Shown here piece by piece: positions 54,539 to 63,615 of a stretch of 64,000 nucleotides of DNA. The notes under the pieces are model-generated. The model worked only from the letters and a program-made list of their open reading frames with translations. It did no database searches and had not been told where the DNA came from. A program made the translations under genes and the position numbers. The first letter of the stretch is position 1. Each line of letters opens with the position of its first letter. The stretch is from Corallococcus coralloides DSM 2259 (lineage in GTDB: Bacteria > Myxococcota > Myxococcia > Myxococcales > Myxococcaceae), in NCBI RefSeq assembly GCF_000255295.1, contig NC_017030.1:248001-312000 (forward strand), written 5' to 3'.

Positions 54539-55957
54539 GTGGCGTCCTCCGTGTCCGAACCCACCGCTCCCTCTCCGCGTACCACCCGCATCCTCGTGGC
54601 CGACGACCAGCCGGACGTGCTGGAGGCGCTGCGGCTGTTGCTCAAGCGCGACGGCTACACGGTGGTGAGCGCACAGTCCCCCGCGGGCGTGAAGGCCACG
54701 CTGGACGCGGAGGACGTCGACCTGGTGTTGATGGACCTCAACTACGCGCGCGACACCACGTCCGGGCGTGAGGGCCTGGACCTGCTGGGCGAACTGCGCG
54801 CGCGGGATGCGCTGCTGCCCGTGGTGGTGATGACGGCGTGGAGCAGCGTGGAGGGCGCGGTGGAGGCGATGCGCCTGGGCGCGCGCGACTACGTGCAGAA
54901 GCCCTGGGACAACACGCGCCTCCTGGCCACGCTGCGCACGCAGCTGGAGCTGTCCCGGGCGTTGAAGCGCGGCCGGCGGCTGGAGGAGGAGAACCAGCAC
55001 CTGCGCCGCGAGCAGGGCGGACGCTCTCCGCTGGTGGGCGAGTCGCGGGCGATGCAGCCGGTGCGCAGGCTCATCGAGCGGGTGGCGCCGTCGTCGGCGC
55101 CGGTGCTGGTGACGGGAGAGCACGGCACGGGCAAGGAGGTGGTGGCGCGGCTCCTCCACGCGGCGAGCACGCGCGCGGACCGGCCCTTCGTCGCGGTGAA
55201 CTCCGGCGGACTGTCCGAGGGCGTCTTCGAGAGCGAGCTCTTCGGTCACGTGAAGGGCGCCTTCACGGATGCGAAGGCGGACCGCATCGGCTGCTTCGAG
55301 CTGGCGGACGGCGGCACGCTCTTCCTGGATGAGATTGGGAACATGCCGCTCACGCAGCAGGCGAAGTTGCTGCGGGTGCTCCAGACGGGGGAGTTGCATC
55401 CGGTGGGCTCGTCGCGGACGCGGCGCGTGGACGTGCGCGTGGTGAGCGCGACGAACGTGGACCTGAGCCGGGCGGTGGCGGAGGGTCGTTTCCGAGAGGA
55501 CCTGCTCTACCGGCTCAACACGGTGGAGGTGCAGCTGCCCCCGCTGAGGGAGCGGCGCGAGGACATCCCGTTGCTCGCGACGCACTTCCTGGCGGCGCAG
55601 GGGCAGCGCTACGGCCGTTCCAACATCCACCTGGCACCGGGCGCACTGGAGGCGCTCATCGCGTACCCATGGCCGGGCAACGTGCGCGAGCTGGAGCACG
55701 CGGTGGAGCGCGCGCTGCTGATGGCGGTGGGGGACCGCGTGGAGGCGGAGGACCTGCTGCTCAAGCGGATGGGCCCTCCGGGCGGAGGGAGCGCGCGCCT
55801 GGAGGAGATGACGCTGGAGGAGGTGGAGCGCTACCTCATCGAGCGCGCCCTCGGCCGGCACGACGGCAACGTGAGCGAAGCCGCGAAGGCGCTGGGGTTG
55901 TCGCGCAGCGCGCTCTACCGGCGGCTCCAGTACTACGGCATCAAGGGCGCAAGGTGA
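54539..55957 (+). CDS. NtrC-family sigma-54 activator (GAFTDA variant)
   Basis: The 472-residue protein has a receiver (ILVADDQPD, phospho-acceptor D66, KPWDNT), an AAA+ domain (Walker A GEHGTGKE at 193-200, Walker B GGTLFLDEI, arginine-rich WPGNVRELE) and a Fis-type HTH (VSEAAKALGLSRSALYRRLQ). The sigma-54 contact loop, normally GAFTGA, reads GAFTDA at 240-245. GTG start at 54539. Coupled to an NtrY-type kinase by GTGA overlap and downstream of an efflux operon, it probably controls that operon. Confidence 0.95.
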   Translation: MASSVSEPTAPSPRTTRILVADDQPDVLEALRLLLKRDGYTVVSAQSPAGVKATLDAEDVDLVLMDLNYARDTTSGREGLDLLGELRARDALLPVVVMTAWSSVEGAVEAMRLGARDYVQKPWDNTRLLATLRTQLELSRALKRGRRLEEENQHLRREQGGRSPLVGESRAMQPVRRLIERVAPSSAPVLVTGEHGTGKEVVARLLHAASTRADRPFVAVNSGGLSEGVFESELFGHVKGAFTDAKADRIGCFELADGGTLFLDEIGNMPLTQQAKLLRVLQTGELHPVGSSRTRRVDVRVVSATNVDLSRAVAEGRFREDLLYRLNTVEVQLPPLRERREDIPLLATHFLAAQGQRYGRSNIHLAPGALEALIAYPWPGNVRELEHAVERALLMAVGDRVEAEDLLLKRMGPPGGGSARLEEMTLEEVERYLIERALGRHDGNVSEAAKALGLSRSALYRRLQYYGIKGAR

Positions 55958-57363
55958 GCCGAGGTCCCCCGGCACCGAACGACCCGCGCATCACGAAGCA
56001 CGCGCAGGATGCGCACGAACCGAACGCACGAGTGCCGTACGACCTGCGCGTGATGTGGCTCGCGGTCCTCGCGGGCCTGCCCGCGGTCCTGGTGACGCTC
56101 GCGCTCCTGTGGACGGGGGACTTCACCGCCAAGGTGCGCTGGACGCTGTCCGTGCTCGTGGTGGGCATCCACGCCGGAGCCTGTCTGGCGCTCCGCGAGC
56201 GCGTCGTGCGGCCCCTGCACACCGTCGCGGGCCTGCTGGCCGCCCTGCGTGAAGGCGACTACTCCGTGCGCGGACGGGGCGGACGCGCGGGGGATCCGCT
56301 CGGCGAGGTGCTCCTGGAGGTCAACGCCCTGGGGGACACCCTGCGCGAACAGCGCCTGGGCGCGATGGAGGCCGGCGCCCTGCTGGGCCAGGTCATGGAG
56401 GCCATCGACGTCGCGGTGCTCGCCTTCGACGCCTCCGGCACCCTCAAGCTGGTGAACCGCGCGGGCGCCCGGCTCGTGGGCCTGCCGCGCGCGCAGCTGT
56501 TGGGCCAGCGCGCCGAAGCCCTCGGCTGGAGCGACCTGCTGGAAGGCCCCGCCCCCCGCCGCCTCACGCGCGTCTTCGCGCAGCAGGACGGCGGCCCCTA
56601 CGAGCTGTGGCGCGGCACCTTCCGCGAAGGCGGCCAGCCCCACCAGCTCATCGTGCTCACCGACCTGCGTCTGGCATTGCGCGAAGAGGAACGCGAAGCC
56701 TGGCGCCGGCTGGTCCGCGTGCTCAGCCACGAGATCAACAACTCCCTCACCCCCATCCAATCCATCGCGGACGCCCTCCGGGACACCGTCACCCAGGTGC
56801 CGCGCCCCGCGGACTGGGAGGAGGACACCCGTCACGGCCTGGGCATCATCGCCCGCAGAGCGGAAGCCCTGTCCCGCTTCATGTCCGCCCACGCGCGGCT
56901 CGCGCGCCTGCCGCCGCCCACCCTGGGCCCTGTCGAAGTGGAGCCCTGGGTGCGGCGGGTGGTGGCCCTGGAGCCGCGCCGTCCCGTCGCCGTGCGCCCG
57001 GGCCCCGTCCTCACCGTGTCCGGCGATGGAGATCAGCTGGAGCAACTGCTCATCAACCTGGTGCGCAACGCCGTGGACGCGGTCCTGTCGGAAGGGGGCA
57101 CAGGCGGTGTCTGGGTTTCCTGGGCGGTGCACGCGCCGGGCGCCGTGGAGGTCTGGGTGGAGGATGAAGGCCCGGGCCTCGCGGACACCGCGAACCTCTT
57201 CGTGCCCTTCTTCACCACCAAGCCCCAGGGCAGCGGCATCGGCCTGGCGCTCAGCCGGCAGATCGCCGAAGCGCACGGAGGCAGCCTGCGCCTGGAGAAC
57301 CGCACGGACGGCCGAGGCTGCCGCGCGAGGCTCAGGCTCCAGCTGGACGCTCCGCGCGCGTGA
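55954..57363 (+). CDS. NtrY-like membrane sensor histidine kinase
   Basis: The 469-residue kinase has two TM segments (~33-53, ~62-80), a HAMP-like region, a PAS-like domain (VAVLAFDASGTLKLVNRAG to FREGGQPHQLIVLTD) and the NtrY-type kinase core: VLSHEINNSLTPIQSIAD with H259, N-box INLVRNAVDAVL, VEDEGPGLAD and SGIGLALSRQIAEAHGG. The GTG overlaps the NtrC-type activator stop (GTGA). Together they form a two-component system for the ABC exporter. Confidence 0.94.
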   Translation: MSRGPPAPNDPRITKHAQDAHEPNARVPYDLRVMWLAVLAGLPAVLVTLALLWTGDFTAKVRWTLSVLVVGIHAGACLALRERVVRPLHTVAGLLAALREGDYSVRGRGGRAGDPLGEVLLEVNALGDTLREQRLGAMEAGALLGQVMEAIDVAVLAFDASGTLKLVNRAGARLVGLPRAQLLGQRAEALGWSDLLEGPAPRRLTRVFAQQDGGPYELWRGTFREGGQPHQLIVLTDLRLALREEEREAWRRLVRVLSHEINNSLTPIQSIADALRDTVTQVPRPADWEEDTRHGLGIIARRAEALSRFMSAHARLARLPPPTLGPVEVEPWVRRVVALEPRRPVAVRPGPVLTVSGDGDQLEQLLINLVRNAVDAVLSEGGTGGVWVSWAVHAPGAVEVWVEDEGPGLADTANLFVPFFTTKPQGSGIGLALSRQIAEAHGGSLRLENRTDGRGCRARLRLQLDAPRA

Positions 57364-57850
57364 AGCGCTTCTTGCCGGACAGGGACGCGGGGCCCGTGGG
57401 CGTGGCGGGAGCGGCTTCAGGCTCCGGCACGGGCGCGGCCAGCCGGTAGAGCAGCGCGGTCGCCGCCCAGAAGAACAGCACCGTGAAGCCCACGTGGATC
57501 CACCGCGCCCCGGACCACTGCAGGAGCGAGCGCGGCAGCGCCTCCAGCGCGACGAAGCCGCCCATCCACTGCCCCAGCCAGCACAGCGCCGTCACCCACA
57601 GCACGCGCTGCCACGACGCCATCCGCGTGCGCCCGAAGGCATACCGGTGCAGGGCCCACAACAGCCCCACGGCGCAGCCCCACAGCGCCAGACGTGTCAG
57701 GGAAAGTCCCCGGTGCGAAGGACCCCATGGGTCCAGCTCCAGCACCCCGAAGCTCGGCGCCAGGATGAGCACCTGCACCAGCAGCACCCGGCGCACCCGC
57801 TCCGTCAATCCCTTGAGGAGCTGTCCATACGTCCAGGTCAGCGCAATCAT
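57332..57850 (-). CDS. Small integral membrane protein of unknown function
   Basis: The 172-residue protein has about four hydrophobic segments (LLVQVLILAPSFGVL, LALWGCAVGLLWAL, VLWVTALCWLGQWMGGF, VGFTVLFFWAATALLYRL) and an Ala/Pro-rich basic tail. ATG at 57848-57850. Its 3' end overlaps the kinase stop by 32 nt (convergent). An AT-rich patch at about 57903-57931 lies upstream and could be its promoter. Family unknown. Confidence 0.8.
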   Translation of the reverse strand: MIALTWTYGQLLKGLTERVRRVLLVQVLILAPSFGVLELDPWGPSHRGLSLTRLALWGCAVGLLWALHRYAFGRTRMASWQRVLWVTALCWLGQWMGGFVALEALPRSLLQWSGARWIHVGFTVLFFWAATALLYRLAAPVPEPEAAPATPTGPASLSGKKRFTRAERPAGA

Positions 57851-57993
57851 TGGAGCCCTCCTCGGGCACGAATGAGCGGTGCTGCAGGAGAAGAACGGTT
57901 CGCCCTTTATTTCTTGATTTATTTGATTGGGGAGGACTCCCGGGCTCCACCCAGACAAGCAACATCCAGGGGTTGGAGGGTCATTCGCAATGA

Positions 57994-59271
57994 CTATTCA
58001 AAGATGGACAGTTCAGAGAGGGTATAGAACTCAGCAGGTGGGGCGGTTCCGTCGTAGATAAGGGATTCCACGGAGAGCCGCACGAAGCGCACGGGCCCGG
58101 TGGGGGTGAGGGGCACGTCCTGGAAGACGGGCTCCTGGACGCCCAGGCGGAGCATCCCGTCCCCATAGGGAGATGCCCCCTCGGCAGGCTCGGTGTAGAG
58201 GCCGAACGTCGCATCGCGCAGGGACTGCTCCTGCGGGCTCATGTCCCGCAGTACGACGCGCGCCAGGGATTGCCACTGTTCGCCGTCAACACTGCCCTCC
58301 AGGACGAGCCAATCCCTACCGCCCCTGCCTTGCAGGTAGTACAGCCCGCGCACCACCGCGCGGCGCGGCAGGGCTGGCTGGGGCAGGGTGATGACGACGT
58401 TGTGGAAGCGGGGGTCGGTCTCCTTCTCCCAGAAGTCCACCGGGGTGAGCAGGCCATCCGTCCATGGACAGACATCCGGAAAGGACGGCTCGCACGTCGC
58501 GCCGCGACTGATGGGGCGCAGCGCCCCCGCGGGCAGCGGTTCGGCGCCGGTGCGCCATTCCTGCCGGAAATAGACGGAGCTGGACTCACCGCCCAGCGGA
58601 GAGAACAACCACGAGCCCATGCTGGCGGCGCGCAGCCGCACCTGGGGCGCGGCGAAGTCCTCCAGCACGTACGGGCTCGGCGTCCATGGGGACTCCGTGC
58701 CCTTCTGCCGCCAGAGCAGCTCGCCGCCGGACGTGACCCACAGCAGGGGCTCCGGGGCGGTGGGCAGCAGGGGAATCGTCGAACCGTCGTCGGCGAGCAG
58801 CTCCAGCGTGTCGCCGGTCTCCGGCACGGGAGGTGCCGGGGGCGCGGGCGGGAAGGCCACGGTGGGGCCCTGGTCGCTGCTGCCCACGAGCGGGTGCGCA
58901 TCCCACGGCTTCAGCGTGGGCAGCTCCACGTCGTCCTGCATGGTGAACGAGAGGAAGGTGCCGCTGCCGTCCGCGTCCAGCGGCAGCGCCAGCCGCAGGC
59001 GGTTCGAGCGCCTGGAGGAGTCCTCCTCGTGCACGGCGTCCCCGGACAGCATCTCCAGGGTGAAGTCGCCCGAGGCCTCCGTGGTGGCGGTGGTGAGCGG
59101 CGTGAAGACGTCGTCCTCCAGCCGCTCCAGGGTCAGCGTCTCGCCGGAGCGCGGCGTGCCGTCGCGGTGGAGCGCGCGGCCGTACGCGAAGATGGGGTCC
59201 TCGGGATAGCGGTCGCAGCCAGCGGTGGTGAAGGCCAGCAGTCCCAGGGAAGTGACGAGTGCGCGTCGCAT
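57994..59271 (-). CDS. Discoidin-like surface lipoprotein, copy 1
   Basis: The 425-residue lipoprotein (lipobox FTTAGC, C19) shows a CnaB/carboxypeptidase-regulatory-like strand region first (FAYGRALHRDGTPRSGETLT), a beta-rich middle with a Cys pair (CEPSFPDVCPW) and a C-terminal discoidin (F5/8)-like end (WLVLEGSVDGEQWQSLARV, RFVRLSVESL, SELSIFE). It ends 1 nt before the receptor stop, in the same transcript, and probably sits outside the receptor. A close relative is at 62331-63614. Function likely ligand binding; inferred. Confidence 0.88.
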   Translation of the reverse strand: MRRALVTSLGLLAFTTAGCDRYPEDPIFAYGRALHRDGTPRSGETLTLERLEDDVFTPLTTATTEASGDFTLEMLSGDAVHEEDSSRRSNRLRLALPLDADGSGTFLSFTMQDDVELPTLKPWDAHPLVGSSDQGPTVAFPPAPPAPPVPETGDTLELLADDGSTIPLLPTAPEPLLWVTSGGELLWRQKGTESPWTPSPYVLEDFAAPQVRLRAASMGSWLFSPLGGESSSVYFRQEWRTGAEPLPAGALRPISRGATCEPSFPDVCPWTDGLLTPVDFWEKETDPRFHNVVITLPQPALPRRAVVRGLYYLQGRGGRDWLVLEGSVDGEQWQSLARVVLRDMSPQEQSLRDATFGLYTEPAEGASPYGDGMLRLGVQEPVFQDVPLTPTGPVRFVRLSVESLIYDGTAPPAEFYTLSELSIFE

Positions 59272-59272
59272 G

Positions 59273-62047
59273 TCAGTAGGTCGCCTTGAGCCCGAAGAGG
59301 GGGAGGATGACGGGGATGCGCATGGGGACCCGCACGGGGCGGACGTCCTTGTGGGGGGAGCCCTCGTAGTCGCCGCCTTCGGAGCGGTACTCGTAGGCCA
59401 CCACCTCCTGCTGTGCGGAGAGGTTGAGCACGTCGAGCGACGCATCCAGCGTGAAGTCCTGGTAGGCCCACGACTTCGCGATGCGCGCGTCCACGCGGAA
59501 GAACGGCGCCAGCCGCTGCGTGCGGTCCAGATCCTGCCGCACCCATTCCGTCGAGCCGTCGCCATTCGTCACCCAGCGCTGCGTCTGGGAGGTGATCTGC
59601 CCCGTCTCCGGACGGCCGGTGTTGAAGTGCACCACCGTGCCCACGGTCCAGTTGTTGCCGAACTTGTAGCTGAGCGCGGCGTTGAAGGTGTGCGCCTGCT
59701 CGAAGGCGAAGGGCAGCGTGCCCTCCACCGTCTCCAGCACGCGGTTGTCGTCGCCGATGCGGGCGAAGCGCGCCTTCCGCTTGCTCTGCAGGAAGCTGTA
59801 GGACACCCAGCCGAACCAGTGGCGGCCCAGCGGATGGCGCGCCATCAGGTCGAAGCCGTAGGCGTAGCCCGTGGTGGCGGGGTCCTCGCCCAGGCCGCCC
59901 CGGCGGCGGCGGTTCTCCGCCACGTCCACCAGGTCGAACTCCACCGCGCGGGACAGCGGGTTGAAGTACGCGTCCGCGCTCAGCTCCAGCCCCTCGAAGG
60001 CCTTCCACTCCGCGCCCACGTCGAACTGCGCGCCGGACTGGAGGCCGTAGCGCAGGCTCGCGGTGTCGATGGCGGGCACGTGCACGAGCACGGTGGGCGG
60101 CTGGTGGAACAGACCCGCGCCGCCCTTGAGCGTGAGGGTGTCAGTCAGCGAATGGCGCACGGACAGGCGCGGCTCCACCGCGGTGAAGGTCATGCCCGGC
60201 ACCAGGTGGTACGCGTCCACGCGCAGGCCCGGCGTCACCACCCAGGTATCGGACGGCTTCCAGGTCGCGGACGCATACACACCGGAGAAGGTGGCCAGGG
60301 CGCTGGGCCGCTTGAGCGGATCCGCGTCGTCGGAGGGCCGCCAGCCCGGAGGCCGCGCGGTGCCGATGAGCGTGGTGGCGGAGCGGCGGTGCTCCACGTC
60401 CGCGCCCACAGCGACGTCGAGCGACGGCGTCAGCGCGCGCCGCCACCCCGCGCGAGCGGCGACGCTCACCTGGCTCAGCCCGTACTCGCCCACGTCCTGG
60501 CGGACGAGGGTACCCCCGGCGTTCTGCGTCTCCTCGCCGGTGAGGCCCAGGCCGTCCCAGCCCAGGGTGACGCCGACCTCGCCCTCGCCCTCCGCCACCG
60601 GGTGCGTGCCGCGCAGGTCGATGCGGTGGAAGCGCGACACGACGCCGCCGCCCTCCGCCCCTGCCAGCATCTCCGGCGAGATGCCCACGTCGTCGGAGCT
60701 TCCCAGCGCGAACAGGCGCAGACGGCCCCGGCCCACCTTCTGCTCGATGCGTGCCTGGTAGTCCCAGAAGCCCGCGCGCAGCTGCTCCGCTTCCGGGCGC
60801 TGGAGCACGTTGGCCGCCAGCGAGATGAGCAGCGCGGAGTAGCTGAAGCGGCCCGCCAGACTGACGCTGGTGCCCGTGGATTCAAAGGGCTGCTCGATGA
60901 AGCCGCCCGCGTTGATGAGGTCCGCGTACGCGGTGAAGTGCAGCCGGTCTTCGCGAGGACGGCTGAGGCGCCCCTCCACCGCGCCGCCCAGCACGCGGCC
61001 GTACTGCACCGGCGGCGCGCCCGGATAGAAGTCCACGGTGTCGATGAAGTCCGGGTGCACCACCGCGGGCCCGAGCAGCAGGTGGTACAGCATCGGGATG
61101 CGCACGCCGTCCAGGAAGAAGCCCGTGGCGGCGGGCTGGCTGCCACGCACCACCGGGTAGCTGATGCCGGATGCGAGGCTGCCCACGCCCGGCATCAGCA
61201 TCACCACGCGGAACGGGTCGCCCAGCGTGCCGGGCACCTCGCGGATCTCCTGCTCGTGCAGGCTGATGCGCGTGACTTCCGTGCGCGGGCGCTCGTCGCG
61301 CACGACGGTCTCGTAGGGGTTCACCTCGCGAGGCTGGAGCCGGTAGACGACCTGGAGCGTCTGGCCTTGCGTCAGCGTCTCCGTGAACGTCGTCGTCGCG
61401 TGGCCTGGAGCGCGGACCTCCAGCGTGTGCGAGCCCGGCGACACGTCCACCGTGAAGAGGCCCTGCGCGTCCGTGGTGGCGGCGGGCTCCGCGGCGCCGT
61501 CCAGGAAGAGGGCCGCATCCTGCAACAGGCGGCGCGTGCCGCGAGCGCGCACCTCGCCGGTGAGGCGCGTGGTGGAGGCGGGGACCTGCACGGGCGGAGT
61601 GAAGCGGTAGACGAAGGGCAGGCGCACCGCCACGGGAGTGCCGCCCAACGTGGCCGGGGTGAAGCGCAGGCCCGGGGCCGCGGCGAGCGCCGCGTCGGTG
61701 AGGCGCGGCTCGGTGGCGGCGCGTACCACCTTCGCCTCCGCGACGCGGCCCTCCACGTCCACCAGCAGCTCCAGCTCCACCTCGCCCGGCGTGCCCTCCA
61801 GGCCTTCCGGCCACGCGGCGGGAGCGTCGGCGGTGAGGCTGGGAGGCACGAGCGTCGTGTCACCCGCGTCCGGGGAGAGGCCCAGGCGGAGGGCGTCCTC
61901 GGCGGAGAGGGACTGGCCCGCGTCGGTGGCGTGGACGTCCACCTCCACGGCGCGAGGTTCGCTGGTGGCGGAGGGAACGCCCTGCGCGTGGGCGGTCGAG
62001 GCGGACAGGAGCGCCAGCGCCAGGGGGAATGCACGGGGGAGGAACAT
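59273..62047 (-). CDS. TonB-dependent outer-membrane receptor with N-terminal TonB-like domain
   Basis: The 924-residue protein begins with a signal peptide (FLPRAFPLALALLSASTAHA), then a TonB C-terminal-like domain at ~65-150 (LELLVDVEGRVAEAKVVRA, LRFTPATLGGTPVAVRLPF), a carboxypeptidase-regulatory-like domain (FTVDVSPGSHTLEVRAPGH), a plug (VVRGSQPAATGFFLDGVRIP) and a large beta barrel ending in LFGLKATY. Receptors import large nutrients. The ATG at 62045-62047 is clear. The lipoprotein gene follows 1 nt after its stop codon. Substrate unknown. Confidence 0.93.
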   Translation of the reverse strand: MFLPRAFPLALALLSASTAHAQGVPSATSEPRAVEVDVHATDAGQSLSAEDALRLGLSPDAGDTTLVPPSLTADAPAAWPEGLEGTPGEVELELLVDVEGRVAEAKVVRAATEPRLTDAALAAAPGLRFTPATLGGTPVAVRLPFVYRFTPPVQVPASTTRLTGEVRARGTRRLLQDAALFLDGAAEPAATTDAQGLFTVDVSPGSHTLEVRAPGHATTTFTETLTQGQTLQVVYRLQPREVNPYETVVRDERPRTEVTRISLHEQEIREVPGTLGDPFRVVMLMPGVGSLASGISYPVVRGSQPAATGFFLDGVRIPMLYHLLLGPAVVHPDFIDTVDFYPGAPPVQYGRVLGGAVEGRLSRPREDRLHFTAYADLINAGGFIEQPFESTGTSVSLAGRFSYSALLISLAANVLQRPEAEQLRAGFWDYQARIEQKVGRGRLRLFALGSSDDVGISPEMLAGAEGGGVVSRFHRIDLRGTHPVAEGEGEVGVTLGWDGLGLTGEETQNAGGTLVRQDVGEYGLSQVSVAARAGWRRALTPSLDVAVGADVEHRRSATTLIGTARPPGWRPSDDADPLKRPSALATFSGVYASATWKPSDTWVVTPGLRVDAYHLVPGMTFTAVEPRLSVRHSLTDTLTLKGGAGLFHQPPTVLVHVPAIDTASLRYGLQSGAQFDVGAEWKAFEGLELSADAYFNPLSRAVEFDLVDVAENRRRRGGLGEDPATTGYAYGFDLMARHPLGRHWFGWVSYSFLQSKRKARFARIGDDNRVLETVEGTLPFAFEQAHTFNAALSYKFGNNWTVGTVVHFNTGRPETGQITSQTQRWVTNGDGSTEWVRQDLDRTQRLAPFFRVDARIAKSWAYQDFTLDASLDVLNLSAQQEVVAYEYRSEGGDYEGSPHKDVRPVRVPMRIPVILPLFGLKATY

Positions 62048-62330
62048 GGGCGGGCGCTTCAACACCGGACCCCTACAAAAGTGACACCCGCGCTGTCGCC
62101 GGACTGCTCCGGCCCGGCGAGGACACTGCATGCACTCATGGATTCGGCTCAAAGGCGCCCATGACTTCCCCGGCCCGGTGCGGAAGTCGGTTCACGCAGG
62201 GCATCCGGACCGGGAGGTGAATCCCGGTGGTGCCCTTCCACTCGGAGTCTATGGGATGCCGTGCCAGGAGTCGCCGGGCCTCGTGATTCCCCTCGAGCCG
62301 CGCCCCTCCGTCCCCAAGGCGGCGCGATGA

Positions 62331-63614
62331 CTACTCGAAGATGGACAGCTCGGAGAGGGTCCGGAGCTCAACGGGTTGGATGGCGCTGTTGTAGCCAAGG
62401 GTTTCCACGGTGAGCCGCACGAAGCGCACGGGGTCCGTGCCGGTGAGGGGCACGTCCTGGAAGACCGGCGCCTTCCTGCCCAGGGGAAGCGGCCCGTCGC
62501 CGTAAGGGGAGTCGCCAGTCGACTGGACGTTGAAGCCGAACTGGGTGTCGAGCAGGTTGCGCTCCAGCGAGGTCAGGTCCTGGAGCGTGACACGCGCCAG
62601 GGATTGCCACTGTTCGCCGTCCGCGCTGCCCTCCAGGACGAGCCAATCCTTGCCGTGGGGGCCCGGCACGTAGCTCAGCCCGCGCACCACCGCGCGGCGG
62701 GGCGTGCCCGGCTGGGGCAGGGTGATGGCGAGGCTCTTGGCCCGGGGAGTGGCCCGCTCCTGGGGGAAGTCCACGGGCGTGAGCAGGCCATCCGTCCATG
62801 GACAGTCACCGGAGGGAGACGGCTCGCACGTCGCGCCGCGGCTGAGGGGGCGCAGCGTCCCCGTGGGCAGCGGTTCGGCGCCGGTGCGCCACTCCAGCTG
62901 GAACTCCACGGAGCTCATCTCGCTGCCCAGGGGAGAGTAGATCCACGTGCCGGAGCTGGCGGCGCGCAGCAGGACTCGGGGCTGGACGAAGTCCTCCAGG
63001 ACGTACAGGCCCGGCGTCCACGGTGACGTCATGCCGCGCTCGCGCCAGAGCAGCTCGTCGCCGGACATGACCCACATCAGGGGCTCCGGGTCGGTCGCCA
63101 GGAGGGGGATGAAGTCGCCGGTGGCCTCGTCCTGCATCTCCATCGTGTCCGCCGTCTTGGGCTGGGCAGGCGCCGGGGGGGCGGGGGGGAAGGCCACAAT
63201 GGGGCCCTGCTCCCCCATGCTCACGGTCGGGTGCGCGTCCCAGGGCTGCAACGTGGGCAGCTCCACGTCGTCCTGGAAGAGGAATGAGACGAAGGCACCG
63301 CTGCCATCCTCCTCCAGCGGCAGCGCCAGGGTGAACCGGTTCATGTCCCTGAAGGCGTACGTATCGCTGACGGCCTCGCCGTAGAGCAGCTCCATTGTGA
63401 AGTCGCCGGAGGGCTCGGGGAGGACGGTGCCGAAGGGCTGGAAGACCCGGGTCTCCCGGTCCATGCGCTGGACGCTCAGCGGTTCGCCGGAGTGCGGCGT
63501 GCCGTCCCGGCGGAGCGCGCGGCCGTACACGAAGACAGGGTCCTCGGGATAGCGCTGGCAGCCGGTGGTGGCGGAGGCCAGGAGCGCCAGGGAGGTGACG
63601 AGTGCGCGTCGCAT
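62331..63614 (-). CDS. Discoidin-like surface lipoprotein, copy 2
   Basis: The 427-residue lipoprotein (lipobox SATTGC, C19) is a clear paralogue of the 57994-59271 product, with the same order of CnaB-like strands (FVYGRALRRDGTPHSGEPLS), Cys pair (CEPSPSGDCPW) and discoidin-like C-terminus (WLVLEGSADGEQWQSLARV, RFVRLTVETL, SELSIFE). The middle and some loops differ, suggesting different ligands. It follows the second receptor gene by 1 nt. Confidence 0.88.
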   Translation of the reverse strand: MRRALVTSLALLASATTGCQRYPEDPVFVYGRALRRDGTPHSGEPLSVQRMDRETRVFQPFGTVLPEPSGDFTMELLYGEAVSDTYAFRDMNRFTLALPLEEDGSGAFVSFLFQDDVELPTLQPWDAHPTVSMGEQGPIVAFPPAPPAPAQPKTADTMEMQDEATGDFIPLLATDPEPLMWVMSGDELLWRERGMTSPWTPGLYVLEDFVQPRVLLRAASSGTWIYSPLGSEMSSVEFQLEWRTGAEPLPTGTLRPLSRGATCEPSPSGDCPWTDGLLTPVDFPQERATPRAKSLAITLPQPGTPRRAVVRGLSYVPGPHGKDWLVLEGSADGEQWQSLARVTLQDLTSLERNLLDTQFGFNVQSTGDSPYGDGPLPLGRKAPVFQDVPLTGTDPVRFVRLTVETLGYNSAIQPVELRTLSELSIFE

Positions 63615-63615
63615 G

